This document shows positions 45,338 through 55,765 of a stretch of 64,000 nt of DNA, one piece after another. How positions within the stretch are numbered: position 1 is the first letter of the stretch; each line of letters opens with the position of its first letter. The DNA comes from Apiotrichum sp. Y4204. Lineage: Eukaryota; Basidiomycota; Tremellomycetes; Trichosporonales; Trichosporonaceae. Location: assembly GCA_025531455.1 (NCBI GenBank), contig JAMYHL010000033.1, positions 186,001 through 250,000 of the forward strand. The letters run 5' to 3'. The notes beneath the pieces were generated by a model. The model was not told the origin of the DNA. It did no database searches and saw nothing but the letters and a program-made list of their open reading frames with translations. A program made the translations under genes and the position numbers.

Positions 45338-46556
45338 TGTGGTTTATGCACAGTGCTGAGTGCGACCGAGAAGGGATGTTGGATGCCGGCGACTATTCCA
45401 GTAAGAGTGAGATGATATGAAGAAACAACATGGCGCTCCGTCGTTCCAAGTTCTGACGTTCGTCTGTTCACGTCTCGGCCACATCACGTCCACTGCATTG
45501 AGCTCGCACCGTGCGTGTGGACCAGTGTCGTCGCGCCAACAGCGGTGCAATCAGCCGTTCGAATGTCTACACTACAACCCAGCCATTTCAGACTCCACAA
45601 GACTTCTTCTTCCATCCATCTCTCCGATTCTGCACCTAAATGGTCACGTTCCGTAGCGAGATAACTCGGAGGGTTTTCTAACGGCATCGGTGTTTCATGT
45701 TAGCCGTAGTGTACCTGTCGCACCATTATTACAGCCAGCACCTCTGTTGACAGCTTGTGCGGTAAGCCCATGCGGAGCAGCGCAGGGTGGACGCGACCCG
45801 CGCTTCTGTGGAATAGTGAAGCATAGATCGGACGGCAGTGGAAAGTTTTGTGAGGCCGCCAACCGGATTGTGCTTGTGCGCAGTGAACGGGCTTCGAACT
45901 TCCACGCTGACCCGCGCTGACCCGCCAGATACTGTGGGCTCATGTCGCGCCTGTACAGCGAGGCCAGTGCTTCTTCAGGTGCACTAACCTCCTCCGCGGC
46001 TGTACCAGTCATGGATGAACTCACGGCAACACCGTCACACCACCGCCTCGCAGGCACGCGGGAAGCACCCGTACCTGCCGTACCCCACACCCGCCCGCAA
46101 GGGGGTGCACCGGAGTGCGGGAACGGTCTTGTTGTGCGGGTGGTGTGCTGCGAATGGATAAGCACAGACCAGCCAAGATGCCGTCATGAGACCGTGGACC
46201 ATGGGTGTGTTTCATAACGAGGTCAACCTGGAGGGAGTTGCCACATTTGGCGCGCCACAGTGCAGGAAACTGGAAACTGGAATCTAGTCAGTCCGGAAGC
46301 GAGTGGCAAGCCAAGGAGTTCACGTTAACGTGAACTGCCTTGTCGGTCTCAGGGGACGAGTGCTCCGACACGGAGCACCGGTATGAGGTGATGAGGCATT
46401 GGGTGGGCGGAGACAAAGAGCTACAGTACATCAGGCACCGTCCGGACTGTCAACTGGAACCAATCTCCGCAGCACATGCACAAGTCGAAACTGCATTCCC
46501 AAGCTGAATCGCCATATCACAATGTCAAGAACCCTAGAACTACCCATCCTACCACT
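45338..46556. other. Intergenic stretch between tandem paralogues B and C, with a long palindrome
   Basis: 1.2 kb without a supported gene; contains a perfect 20-bp palindrome at 46317-46336, about 980 nt upstream of the start of paralogue B. Confidence 0.5.
46312..46342. repeat. Long palindrome upstream of paralogue B
   Basis: AGTTCACGTTAACGTGAACT at 46317-46336 is a perfect 20-bp palindrome; with one bulged base it extends to CAAGG/CCTTG on the two sides (about 31 bp). It could be an operator for a dimeric regulator (two CACGT half elements) or a cruciform-prone relic. Confidence 0.8.
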
Positions 46557-48539
46557 CTATGACTTCCGAGCGGGCGCTGCAACGTTTACTCCTCCAGAAT
46601 CCTGGGCGGCCTGCCGCGCGTCCTCCGCCCACTGGGGGTCGTAGTTTGGCGGAAGGATGGCGACAGGCGACAACCTTGCGGGAGAGGGGACGGTAATGGG
46701 CTGTAGCTGCCCGGCATCCTCCTCGAACGCGACCTCGGTCGTGGGCACGGCCTCGGAGGACGAGTACGACCCAGAGCCTGTGACTGGGCTAGAACCAAAG
46801 TGATTGGGCATGAGGTACGAGCTTGCCGTCGTCGCGGACTCGGGGAGGGCTTCGCGCATGGTGCTTCCCGAACCGAAGGGGTTGTCAGGCTTGATCATCA
46901 GTGGGGGTAGGCGGGGAGGGTCGCCGCTGCTGGAGACAAACGCTGGGGCCAGGTGGGAGTCGTGTTGTGTCGTCTCCTGGGCCGCTCTGGCTGGGAAGGC
47001 CGCAGGGGCAGAAGGATATGGTGTAAACGAGTTATGCAAAGGTGGCGTTGGTGGGGCAGAGTCGGCAACTCCAGAGTCGAGCATGTCAAACGAGCTCTTC
47101 TTTGGCATTTGGCGATTCCGACGCCAAAGGAAGAAGCCGAGGAGGGCGAGGAGCGTAAGTCCGATGACACCGCCGACCTACAATTAGTGTTATAAAGCAG
47201 GTGTAGAAGTGCACTCACCACTCCGCCAGCAATTGCGCCGACATTGGTCTTTTGGTATTTCTTGTTGGAAATGACGGGGGCCGTGGGGGTCACATAGACT
47301 GTTGCTGCGCTGGAAAAGCTCATGGAACTCGAGGGGCCCAATGTGGAGTCCTCAGTGGCGTCCTCGTCGAACGACCACAGGTCGATGCTGGAGAAGTCGC
47401 CGCCTTGAAGTTCTGGCACAGGCGGAGTGTGGATGCCACCACGGATCGTCACGTTGTACCGCTCCGCGGGGTTCAGTGGGGCAAACCACAGCGCGCTCTC
47501 ACTGCCGCGCGTGTAGAACACTGTCGGCAAGATCGTATTCTCCCAACTCTGGCCTGTCGACAGTAGCGTGAGCGTGACTGTTGCGTCGTACCCAGTCGCG
47601 CCGTTGATTTGGAGGGCGCTCGTGTTTGCCGGAACCATAATGTCGATAGTGGACGTCTCGTTGGTGTGGACATACCGTGCGGGCATAACTGCAGAACGGC
47701 GTAAGCACAGTATACAAAGACTGTAGCTCTTTCCGGCTGCCACTTACTTTCGTTGCCACCAGTCTTGAAGTTGAAGATCTTTGGCCGGTAGAGACCCTCA
47801 TCCCCGAACCTTGACATGGGGTTGTTGGACAAGCTGCCCTTCTCGTCAAGGAGGGAAACCCGCCGCGTCGCCTTTAGCCGGCCCGACTCTGGTGGTGGTC
47901 TGATGTAAGCGCAGTGACTAGCAGAAGCACTCACACTTTGGTAGTGATGTTCGCTACGATGCCCATCCCCGTAACGTTCCATAGCGTGGTGAGGTTCTCC
48001 GCAATGAAGAACTTGTACTTTTTAAAGACATCGTTCGTCTGCGGCCAGTTGTTGCACTCGAAGATGCGTCCGCGGTCGAGCCACTCCTGACGGACATAGA
48101 TCGACTGGTTCACCTGCTCGGAGCCCATGTACGCCAGCTCACCGAGGTACGTCCCGACCGCAATGGGCTCGGACGAGGTAGGCGAAGCAGTTGCCGATCC
48201 CAGCATGTACATGCCGCTGCCGTAGTGCTCGAACCGGATCTCAGTGCCGGTCATGTTGCTTTCGGCGGCGTAGCTCCACTCGGCCTTGTGGGCGGGGAAA
48301 TACACGGTCATGTAGTCATCCGGAATCTCCTGGCGCACGGCATTGTGCAGATTGAAGACACTGGGTATTAGATGTGTCGGTTTAACTCGCGAGTCCTGGA
48401 GCCAGAAGCCCGAGAAGCCGGGGTAGTCGAACGATATCGGCGTGGTGTGCGATGTCGGAGCAGGGTCCTGGGCGCCGAATGCAGTGAGGGCCCCTATCGC
48501 CATCAACGTCGCGACGAGAGCACGCAAGTCCGTCCACAT
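46557..48539 (-). CDS. Tandem receptor-like single-pass membrane protein C (PPxY and NPF tail)
   Basis: Exons 48539-47935, 47899-47748, 47688-47219 and 47177-46557 (phases 2, 1, 0) give 615 residues. Signal peptide at 1-23 (LVATLMAIGALTAFG), ectodomain with YPGFSGFW, GTYLGELAYMGS, KFFIAENLT, ANITTK, VPANTSALQINGATG and LWFAPLNPAERYNVTI. The membrane helix starts NVGAIAGGVV and continues VGGVIGLTLLALLGFFLW, then RRNRQ. The tail carries NPFGSGS, VAFEEDAGQLQP and AILPPNYDPQWAEDAR. Compared with A and B the stalk is Ser/Thr- rather than Asn/Gly-rich. The conserved tail, against a diverging ectodomain and stalk, suggests a shared cytoplasmic partner and differing outside ligands (inference). Confidence 0.86.
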
Positions 48540-50547
48540 TGCCGAGACGCGAAAGGTTGAAAAGACAGTGAATGGTCGATAGGAAGAGTGGAGCCTTAGC
48601 GGAGACTTTAGTTGTTGAAGTTTGCTGGATTCTGTATCCCTGGGTATGCTTGTCAGTGAGGAGTTCTTTGGAACAAGCCGCAGAGATCAGATCAGAGGTC
48701 AGAGACCAGAGCTTGGGACTCCGTTCAAGGCCTGGACACTATGCTGAGTGAGGAGCCTCAGGTACCATCATTGGAAAACGCCTCACTGATGTTTCCAGAT
48801 CGCAAGGTGACGGTCTACGATCTGTGACAAGGTCAGGGAGTGGTACGTATGCTGCGAGTGGGAACAGGGGCAAAAGGAGTCATAAGTGGTATTGTCGTGG
48901 TCCTTGAGCTCCTCGCGACTAACTGGTGCGGAACGCGTCCCGTGGCGTACGTCAGACAGTGAGAGGAGGTTGCCGAGAACGCAGCGATCCACGGGAATCA
49001 CAGTGAAACGTTGGGTACACCGGTGAAGTGTCCTCACCCACATTTGGCTCGTCGTAGGCCTGGGTTGCCACAACTTTGGGTTCGAGGGCCAGGGTTGAGG
49101 GGATGAGATCCTTGTTATACTGCCATCTCGAGTATTATAAGTTTCCCAGTTCAGTCCTCAGACCTCTCATCACCCTAGATGCTGTCACAACGTCTACCTC
49201 GGGTGCCTCGTACAGCAGTATGCCGAACGAGTGCGATGATTGCGGGCGTGAACTCAACATCCTTCTGACGTTCAGGACTGTTGGTATCCTAATCTTCTTC
49301 CCGCAGCACAGCGTTCCGCGATCTCGGCTCCACTGTGTACGTTAATGTGGTCTTCTGGGAGATTGGTATTCAGTCGAGGACGATCACCGTGTCGCGTCGG
49401 CGTCGGCGTCGATGTTGGTTCTTCTGTACCTCAAGCGTACGTTACCCTCTCGCCCTCTCGTTCCGATTTGGGAACTTATACTTGAGCTCCCCGACTCAGG
49501 ACGGCGTGTTTCATCTCTCGTTCAATCGTCTGTTCCTGGGACTGTACTGTCATCCTGTAATGCTGCCGGCATGACTCCGGCTTCGGCTCTCGCAATTGTG
49601 GTAGATTTACCGTCACGCGCTCACTTCCCGGAGTGCCGTACGAGCCGCGAGCCGTATTGGGGTATACGTGGGGCGGGGGGAGCTTCGACGTGTGGACGGC
49701 GAGCTCGAGATGAAGATATTGCTGTCTCGGACTCGACGATTAATAAGTTATAAAGACTCAGATCGGTCGGTTGCGGATCTGACCGTGAACTCTTCGACGG
49801 AGACGTTACGGCGTTGCCTTTCTGGTGGTTGCGGCAGCTACGGGAAACGTCGTTTGGAGACCTGTAGTGGGATCTTCAATGAGTCACGACCCACCAGCGG
49901 CCAGCGGGCGTATGCGTGTCGTCTGCGGATCTGCAGTCAGTTGGTTGGTCGGATGAAGTGGTGACGCGACACGCGTTCTGGACCTCAGAGTTCGGCGCAG
50001 AGCTACGGGCTACACGCTACACGCTGCATGTGGGAGCGCGGGCCGTCTGTCGCCGTCCATGGGAATGTAGACTCATAGGTCGTATATGCTTAAGAGCACT
50101 TCGAGAACGGACACTACACGACCCACCATGCACGCATGCGCGCCCGCGATCCGTGGTGCGCAGCGACGCCAAGACATGCCTCGCCGCCGGTGTTGGGTAT
50201 CGGAATCCTCCTCCCCACTGTTGTTGTTCTATTCCGAACGCGTTCCCTTGTATTCTGAAGCACTGACCGTGTTCTTTGCCGGTTCTCGTTGGCTCGCGAG
50301 CGCCACCCCGGGTTCCTCGTGGCCGCACTCCCTGACGCGCCTCACGCTGACGCCACCCGGCCACTTTGTATGCTGCATGCACGCTGCACAGGTCTCAAGG
50401 CCAGCGCAGCAGGTGGCCAACGCGGAGAACTGGTCGCGGATCGAGGCGTTGCTCGTGCGGGGGTTGGCCAGCCGTGAACGGGAGGCTCGAGCTCCAGTTC
50501 ACCAAGGCCGACGGCGAGGAGAGCGTTTCATTCTGATGTAGAGAAAC
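48540..50547. other. 2 kb stretch without supported genes
   Basis: Promoter of paralogue C at the left, promoter of the next membrane protein at the right. The plus-strand frames at 49335-49574 and 49412-49753 are not convincing as genes. Confidence 0.5.
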
Positions 50548-51828
50548 TTGGATCTCAATATCTCAGCAAGGCATGCATGTTACATCTCTCTCACCACCAC
50601 TCTCTCACTCCAGTCACTCTTTATCATGTACACGTCTCGACAGCGACACCGGGGCAGTTCCGAGTCGCCGGGCACTCTCGCTGAGCGTGCGCCGTCTTAC
50701 ACCAACGCGACCGCCGACCCATACGTGCACGATGTGCGATACCTTGCGCAGTGCCAGTGGTCGACGCTGCAGTGGAACGGTAGCGAGCCGCCGTTTGATA
50801 TGTGAGTGATGGATTGGAAAGGGGGTACATGGCCGGGCCTTGTTGCGGAGTGTGCCTGCTTGTCAGAGATACGTTCGAGATTGAAGCAGCAACGACGGCC
50901 ATCGAGTGGCGCACGCAGCGCGCCGCCCGACCTGGGCCTCCTCCTCTCCGAAATTCATGGATCCATGGAACCCCCCGCCCCCGAGATCTCCTCCCCATAT
51001 CCGTGAGCCTGTCTAACACGCAGCTCGATCATGACCATCGACAGGGAATACGTCTCGCTCGGCGTGTCGCCCGAAAACGAGGTCCACTACAAGTTTTTGG
51101 AGGATCTCACCACCGACTATCCCTACTCGTCAGGCAGCGCAGACTGGCTCGTCGACGTGCCGACAGGCACATATGTCGGCGTGCGCGTCGAGGACGCCCG
51201 CGGCCGCGTGACATTCTCATACCCCTCGCGCGTGGGGTACACGCTCCCATCGGACGACTCGTGCCTCCCCGCCTCGCTCCGCACCGCCTCGTCTCCGAAC
51301 CCCACCACCGTGACAACCTACAACTACAACGTCGGGCACAGCGGCCCCTACTTGGGTGTGCTCACCATCGTCGGCCTGGTATTTGCCGCCCTGGGGGTCC
51401 TCACGCTGCTCGTCTTTCCATGCGTGTGTTGCTGGCAGAAGCGAAAGCGCAGGCGCGACCGCGAAGCCCGCGAAGCGCGTGCCGCAACCGGCCCAAGACC
51501 CATCTACGGCCAGTGGGCACCGTACCCCGGCGCCCCGCCCGTGGTCTACATGCAGGCCGCGCCCGGTGCGCCGTGGGTCCGTGTGGAGAACACGCCGCCG
51601 GCGGGACAAGCTGGCGCGGCGGCGGCAGTCGAGAGCCGCCCGCTCATGGCTGTTGACCGCGAGGCGCCGCTCAGCCGCTCAGCCAGCCCTGCGCCGAGCA
51701 CGCGCACGAACGCGACTGCTGGCCCGTCTGGCGTGCGCGCCGAGGAGGAGATGGTGCAGGTGCCCGGCGCGGGGGTGACGGCTCCGCCTGCGGCGGCCGA
51801 CGGTAACAGGCGCGGCGCCGCGATCTAG
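50548..51828 (+). CDS. Single-pass membrane protein with small beta-rich ectodomain (two exons)
   Basis: Exon 1 ends at 50801 and exon 2 is 51024-51828. A start at 50626 gives 326 residues but no signal peptide; the in-frame upstream ATG at 50548 adds 26 residues with a hydrophobic run (ACYISLTTTLSLQSLFIM) that could serve as one, so I use it with caution. The ectodomain pattern CQWSTLQWNGSEPPFDISI ... ADWLVDVPTGTYVGVRVEDARG ... DDSCL is a layout I recall in many basidiomycete surface proteins of unknown function. The membrane helix (YLGVLTIVGLVFAALGVLTL) is followed by CVCC (possible palmitoylation), a KRKRRRDRE stop-transfer and a Pro/Ala-rich tail. It lacks the PPxY and EEDAG blocks of its three neighbours, so it is not their paralogue. 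Confidence 0.75.
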
Positions 51829-52640
51829 TTATGTTTCATGTCGTTTGGTTCTTCACGTTTATAATGTCTACTTTGTTCATGGGATTTCGTTGTTTGCTCT
51901 CACGAAAGGCAGGTGTGGAATGCAAGGATGGCGTCTTTGTTCGACGTGGCTCACCATAACGGACACTCGAACAACAACTTGTCTTTCATGTCCTGCACTT
52001 GTTGCACATGCACATGCAAATGCATAATTATGCAAATCTTGTTCCTCGAGTTCCTCCTCACGAGCATGCAGCGAGATTCTCGCGCGACACGGAACACGAG
52101 AAAGACACGCATCCCGCGCGCCAACCATTGCCCACTTTGCCGCGCCTCGATTGGTCAATTCATTCCTTCCCCCCCCGTGCGGAGAATAACAAGAATGGAA
52201 ATGACGTACATCTCGTCCAGCAGTGCATGCCATCATCGTTCTGTCGTTCCGTCGTGAACCTTGCTGGCCCGCTGTCGCAGCTTGATGTGGACCCCATTTC
52301 TTGTAGCGCACACTGGGGTACTGGGGGAGTCGACCATGTGCGTCTGCGTCATGGTCACGCCCGCTGCAAGCGAGCGCCGCGAGCTGGCCGACCTGCCCGT
52401 CAATCGAGACATCACTATGTATGGTACTATGGGCACTAGATCCGCCCAACGTGCGACTGCGGGATTGTTGTCGTGTTGTGCTGGAAGCTGCCAACCGTGT
52501 TCCCAGGCAATTCACGTCCCGGAAAGACGGGCAAGACCTATATTTATCCAAGACAGATCACGACCATCTCCCACTCTCTCAATCACCCACTCTCACACTT
52601 ACTCTCCCACTTCACACCAACACCCACACCCAACTTCATC
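51829..52640. other. Intergenic stretch upstream of the 99-residue protein gene
   Basis: No gene seen. A TATATTTA box at 52539-52546 and a CT/CA-rich leader precede the next start codon, the pattern of a highly expressed fungal gene. Confidence 0.5.
52539..52546 (+). promoter_or_regulatory. TATA box of the 99-residue protein gene
   Basis: TATATTTA, 95-102 nt before the ATG at 52641, followed by a purine-poor leader. Confidence 0.55.
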
Positions 52641-53040
52641 ATGGACTTCCTCAAGCAGGCTCAGGGCGCGCTCGGCGGTGCCGGCGGACAGCAGCAGCAG
52701 CAGCAGCCCGCTGCCGGCGGTGCCCCCGCCCCTGGCGCGCCCGTCGGCGGCGCGCCCGCCGGCGCTGCTCCCGGCCAGGCCACCGGCCAGCAGGACGCTC
52801 TCGGTACGTTTGGTAGAGTAGAGGATGTACTAACGCCGCAGACAAGGGCGTCGGTGCCGTCATGGGCAAGTTTGGGTACGGCGGCAACGCGCAGACCACC
52901 GAGTCGGTCTCGGACGGCGTGCGCTCCGCTTACAAGTCGGTGAGTGCGAAGATCTTCTCTTCAGTTCCCACACAACCCCAGAACCCCAGTTGACAGTCTA
53001 GGCTACCGGCAAGGACATCCCCATCCAGGACAAGCAGTAA
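52641..53040 (+). CDS. Small Gln/Gly/Pro/Ala-rich stress-type protein (three exons)
   Basis: Exons 52641-52803, 52842-52939 and 53002-53040 give 99 residues. MDFLKQAQGAL is a short amphipathic start; residues 17-50 are low-complexity (six Gln in a row, then Gly/Ala/Pro repeats); the C-terminal half, DKGVGAVMGKFGYGGNAQTT...SDGVRSAYKSATGKDIP, is an amphipathic helical region. This DKGV...ATGKD layout resembles short, abundant, stress-induced fungal proteins of unknown mechanism that I recall from many genomes. The strong-looking promoter fits high expression. No catalytic residues are visible. Confidence 0.78.
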
Positions 53041-53549
53041 TTGAGTGCGAGTACGAGGACGAAGCGTAAAATGACGGTTTGACGAGCCTTGTTTTGCCGT
53101 CGCCGGTCGAGAAACCTATGCAGCAGTTTAGTAGTACGCCTGAGATGCTCGCGGGTGGGGAATGTGCGAGCTGGATGGGCGTGCGTCGCTGCTGTGTGTC
53201 AGACTGATAACTGGGTGAAGCCCTGGTGATGGCTTGGGAGTCGGAAAACATGCTCTTGGCGGGTTACTGACCCATGTTTGTACGATGGCATTCGGCCTCT
53301 GTCGCTGCGTGGCGTCCAACATGCATAGTGCTTGCTGACTGTCCAACTGGCCACACTCACACATGCTCTCAACATTCCCTTCGTGTCGTAAACATACATA
53401 AGAATGGAGCTACTGAGCGGAACACGACTTGCAGATCTCACTTGCCAGTCGACTAGCGCCCGTCCGCTGCCAGCCCCGTCATTTGGCCCCGCCGTCCGCG
53501 CTACACTCGGCGCTACACCAACCACTCGGCCACGCCCACCACCAGCGCC
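53041..53549. other. Convergent intergenic stretch
   Basis: Between the ends of the 99-residue protein gene and the FAD monooxygenase gene; no feature recognised. Confidence 0.5.
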
Positions 53550-55765
53550 CTAGGCCGAGGCCTTCTTCATCAGTTCTTCCGCAAAGAGCTTGTCGAAGCG
53601 CTGCTCGGCCTCGAGGGCAATATCGTACTTGAACAGTTTGTCGCGGAGCTCCTTTGACCCCAGCTTGTCGACGGAAGGCTCTTCGCGTCCCGGGTCCTCT
53701 GCGCCGCCCTCGTTCTCGAGCGCGAGGCGCGCAAGCGCGAGCTGCGCCTCGCGCGTCGCCTTGTCCTGGTGCAAAGCGAGCGAGTTGGCCGCCGCCATGC
53801 TCACCGTCCAGTCTGTGCGTGGCTTGCGGAGCTTCTGGTAGACATTGAGCGCGGCGTGGATCTGGTCGCGCGACTTGATGCGGCTCAGGACGATACCGAG
53901 CGCGACGGCGTCCTCGATCGCCTGGGCCGCGCCCTGGGCAATGTGCGGCAGCGTCGGGTGGCATGCGTCGCCGACGAGCACAATGTTGTTGTCGACCCAC
54001 ACGGGCAGCGGCGCGTGCGCACGCAGCCGCCACTCGAGGACCTCGTGCTCTGGCACCAGGTTCAGCAGCTTCTTGACGCGTGGGGGAAAGTCGTGGAACG
54101 TCGCGACCATCGCCGACTTGTCGCCCAGCGCGGTCCACGAGTCCTTTTTACCGAAGTGTTCGTCAGGTTGGGAGGTTGAAATGTTGAACAGCTCGCCCGC
54201 GTTGATCGGGTAGCCCTGGGATGTGTGAGTTGTTGCAACAGGAAGCTTGCAAATGGCAGACGTCGTAGAGAAGTGTGTAGCGCACAGGACATTGAGCGCA
54301 CAGTTGTCGCGCCTGTGCACCAGGCACATGACCATCTCCTGAGCCCTCTACTGCTCTCCATTCTCCCGCACCATCGACACCGCACTCACCATCACATGCC
54401 GCTTCTCGCCGATCCAGCGCCACGACTGCTTGGCGGTGAAGAACTGGAGCAGCTCGGGGTCGTCCTTGACAAGCGACCGCTTCACCATAATGCGGTACGC
54501 GGCCTGTCCAGTGTCCTCAACTGGGTGTGAGCTCAAAACCACAAGACACGCTACACTCCACTCACCATCGTCGACGACGCCCGCGCGCTTCTGCATGGCG
54601 GCGCGCGCACGCGACTTTATGCCGTCGGCGCAGATAATCAGGTCGGCCTGGACCCACTCGTAGTCGTCCGTGTCCTCGTTGCGGACGAGGAGGCGCGTCT
54701 TGTCAAAATCGTACTCTGTGATAATCTGGTCCGTCATGAGGCGCACGTAGCCCGTGTCGAGCGCGCCGCGCACAAGCGACTTTTGCAGTGCTGCGCGGTG
54801 TGCCGTCTGGAAAAAGTGAGCGACATTCTCACATCCTTGCTAGCCACCCACGATGAAGGGGTATCCGTAGTCCTCGACCATGTGCTGCGAGTACGCGGCC
54901 GACGAGAGGACCTTGTCCGTCTCGCAATCTCCTGTCAGCCCCTGTTCTGTAACGGTTTCTCACCCAGCACGTTTGCCCGCTCAATCGCAACACCCTCGGC
55001 CTTGCATATGTCCATCACGCCCCAGCGCGTCAGGATGCGCCCGAGGTTGGGCGGCACGTTGATTCCCGCGCCAACTTCCTCGAGGTACAGCGCCTGCTCC
55101 CACACGGTGATGTTGGTGAAGCCCTGGCGCGCGAGCGAGAGGGCCGAGCCCATGCCGCCCATTCTGGAGTCAGTCGTGTGTCGGGAGACGGTCAAACGCT
55201 CCGGCGTCAGGCGTGCGCCGTCAGTCTCCGCTGAGCGGCCGGCACTCAGGAGAGGCAAGTGGAGAGAGGAAGCGCCCACACTCAATCGCTCTCCGGCCGC
55301 ATTTCACAACGCCCAGCGTGTGCCAACCGTCATGCACACCATTACTTGCCACCCATCAATCCGCATGCGACTCCGACCGTATGGACCTGTTAGCCCAGGC
55401 GGTCTAGCGGCGCCAGCCCGCAATTTCCGCCGCAAGACCGCCTGGGCTGGCCTGCCCTCGGGTGTCGCTTAGGGCGACGCGCACCGCTCCGCATGATCCC
55501 GAGCTCATTGTTGCGAATCACGCGAATCGCCTGGAAAGTGACACAAAATGGAAGTCGCGGCCGCCTCTGCAAGTACGAGGGCTGCCGACACCCCCACATC
55601 TACCCAACATTCCGCCAGCACCAGGTCCACTCCGCGACGTCTTCCCGTGTCCGTCTTCAAACTCACCCTGCACCAACACTGTTGTCAGTTATCGCTCGCA
55701 GAGGGGCCGACTCACATGTGGATCCGCAGGTCGTGCAGCGGGGGCGGGCCAAAGGCGATAGGCAT
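53550..55765 (-). CDS. Group A FAD-dependent aromatic monooxygenase (salicylate hydroxylase-like), with 12-nt micro-exon
   Basis: Model: exons 55765-55716, 55678-55667 (12 nt), 55163-54964, 54931-54852, 54806-54566, 54520-54390 and 54215-53550; 459 residues, normal for the family. With the micro-exon the N-terminus reads LRIHIVGAGMGGMGSALSLARQG, a proper GxGxxG FAD fold; without it the glycine motif is incomplete. Later landmarks are VGAGINVPPNLGRIL, HRAALQKSLV, ADLIICADGIKSRAR (DG motif), and IVLVGDACHPTLPHIAQGAAQAIEDAVAL (GD motif binding FAD). The family uses NAD(P)H and O2 to hydroxylate aromatic or N-heteroaromatic acids. I assume one 174-nt intron between HVM and GYPINAGEL; a short extra exon there is possible. 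The gene diverges from a cyclase-family gene and belongs to a probable catabolic cluster. Confidence 0.85.
55164..55666 (-). other. Unusually long 503-nt intron in the monooxygenase gene
   Basis: Introns in this gene are otherwise 32-174 nt. This one starts GTGAGT right after the micro-exon and ends TCCAG, and holds a near-perfect 21-bp inverted repeat. Confidence 0.6.
55392..55448. repeat. Near-perfect 21-bp hairpin inside the long intron
   Basis: Arms at 55392-55412 and 55428-55448 pair at 20 of 21 positions around a 15-nt loop; the arms begin AGCCCAGGCGGTCT and end AGACCGCCTGGGCT. The stem is very GC-rich and would fold in the pre-mRNA. Confidence 0.85.

Noticed and set aside
49335..49574. 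Possible decayed fourth copy of the tandem receptor family
   Set aside because: One frame reads AYVTLSPSRSDL, similar to YVTLTPVSRPDL of paralogue B, but no other block, signal peptide or membrane helix is found nearby, and the strand is opposite. Too short to claim.
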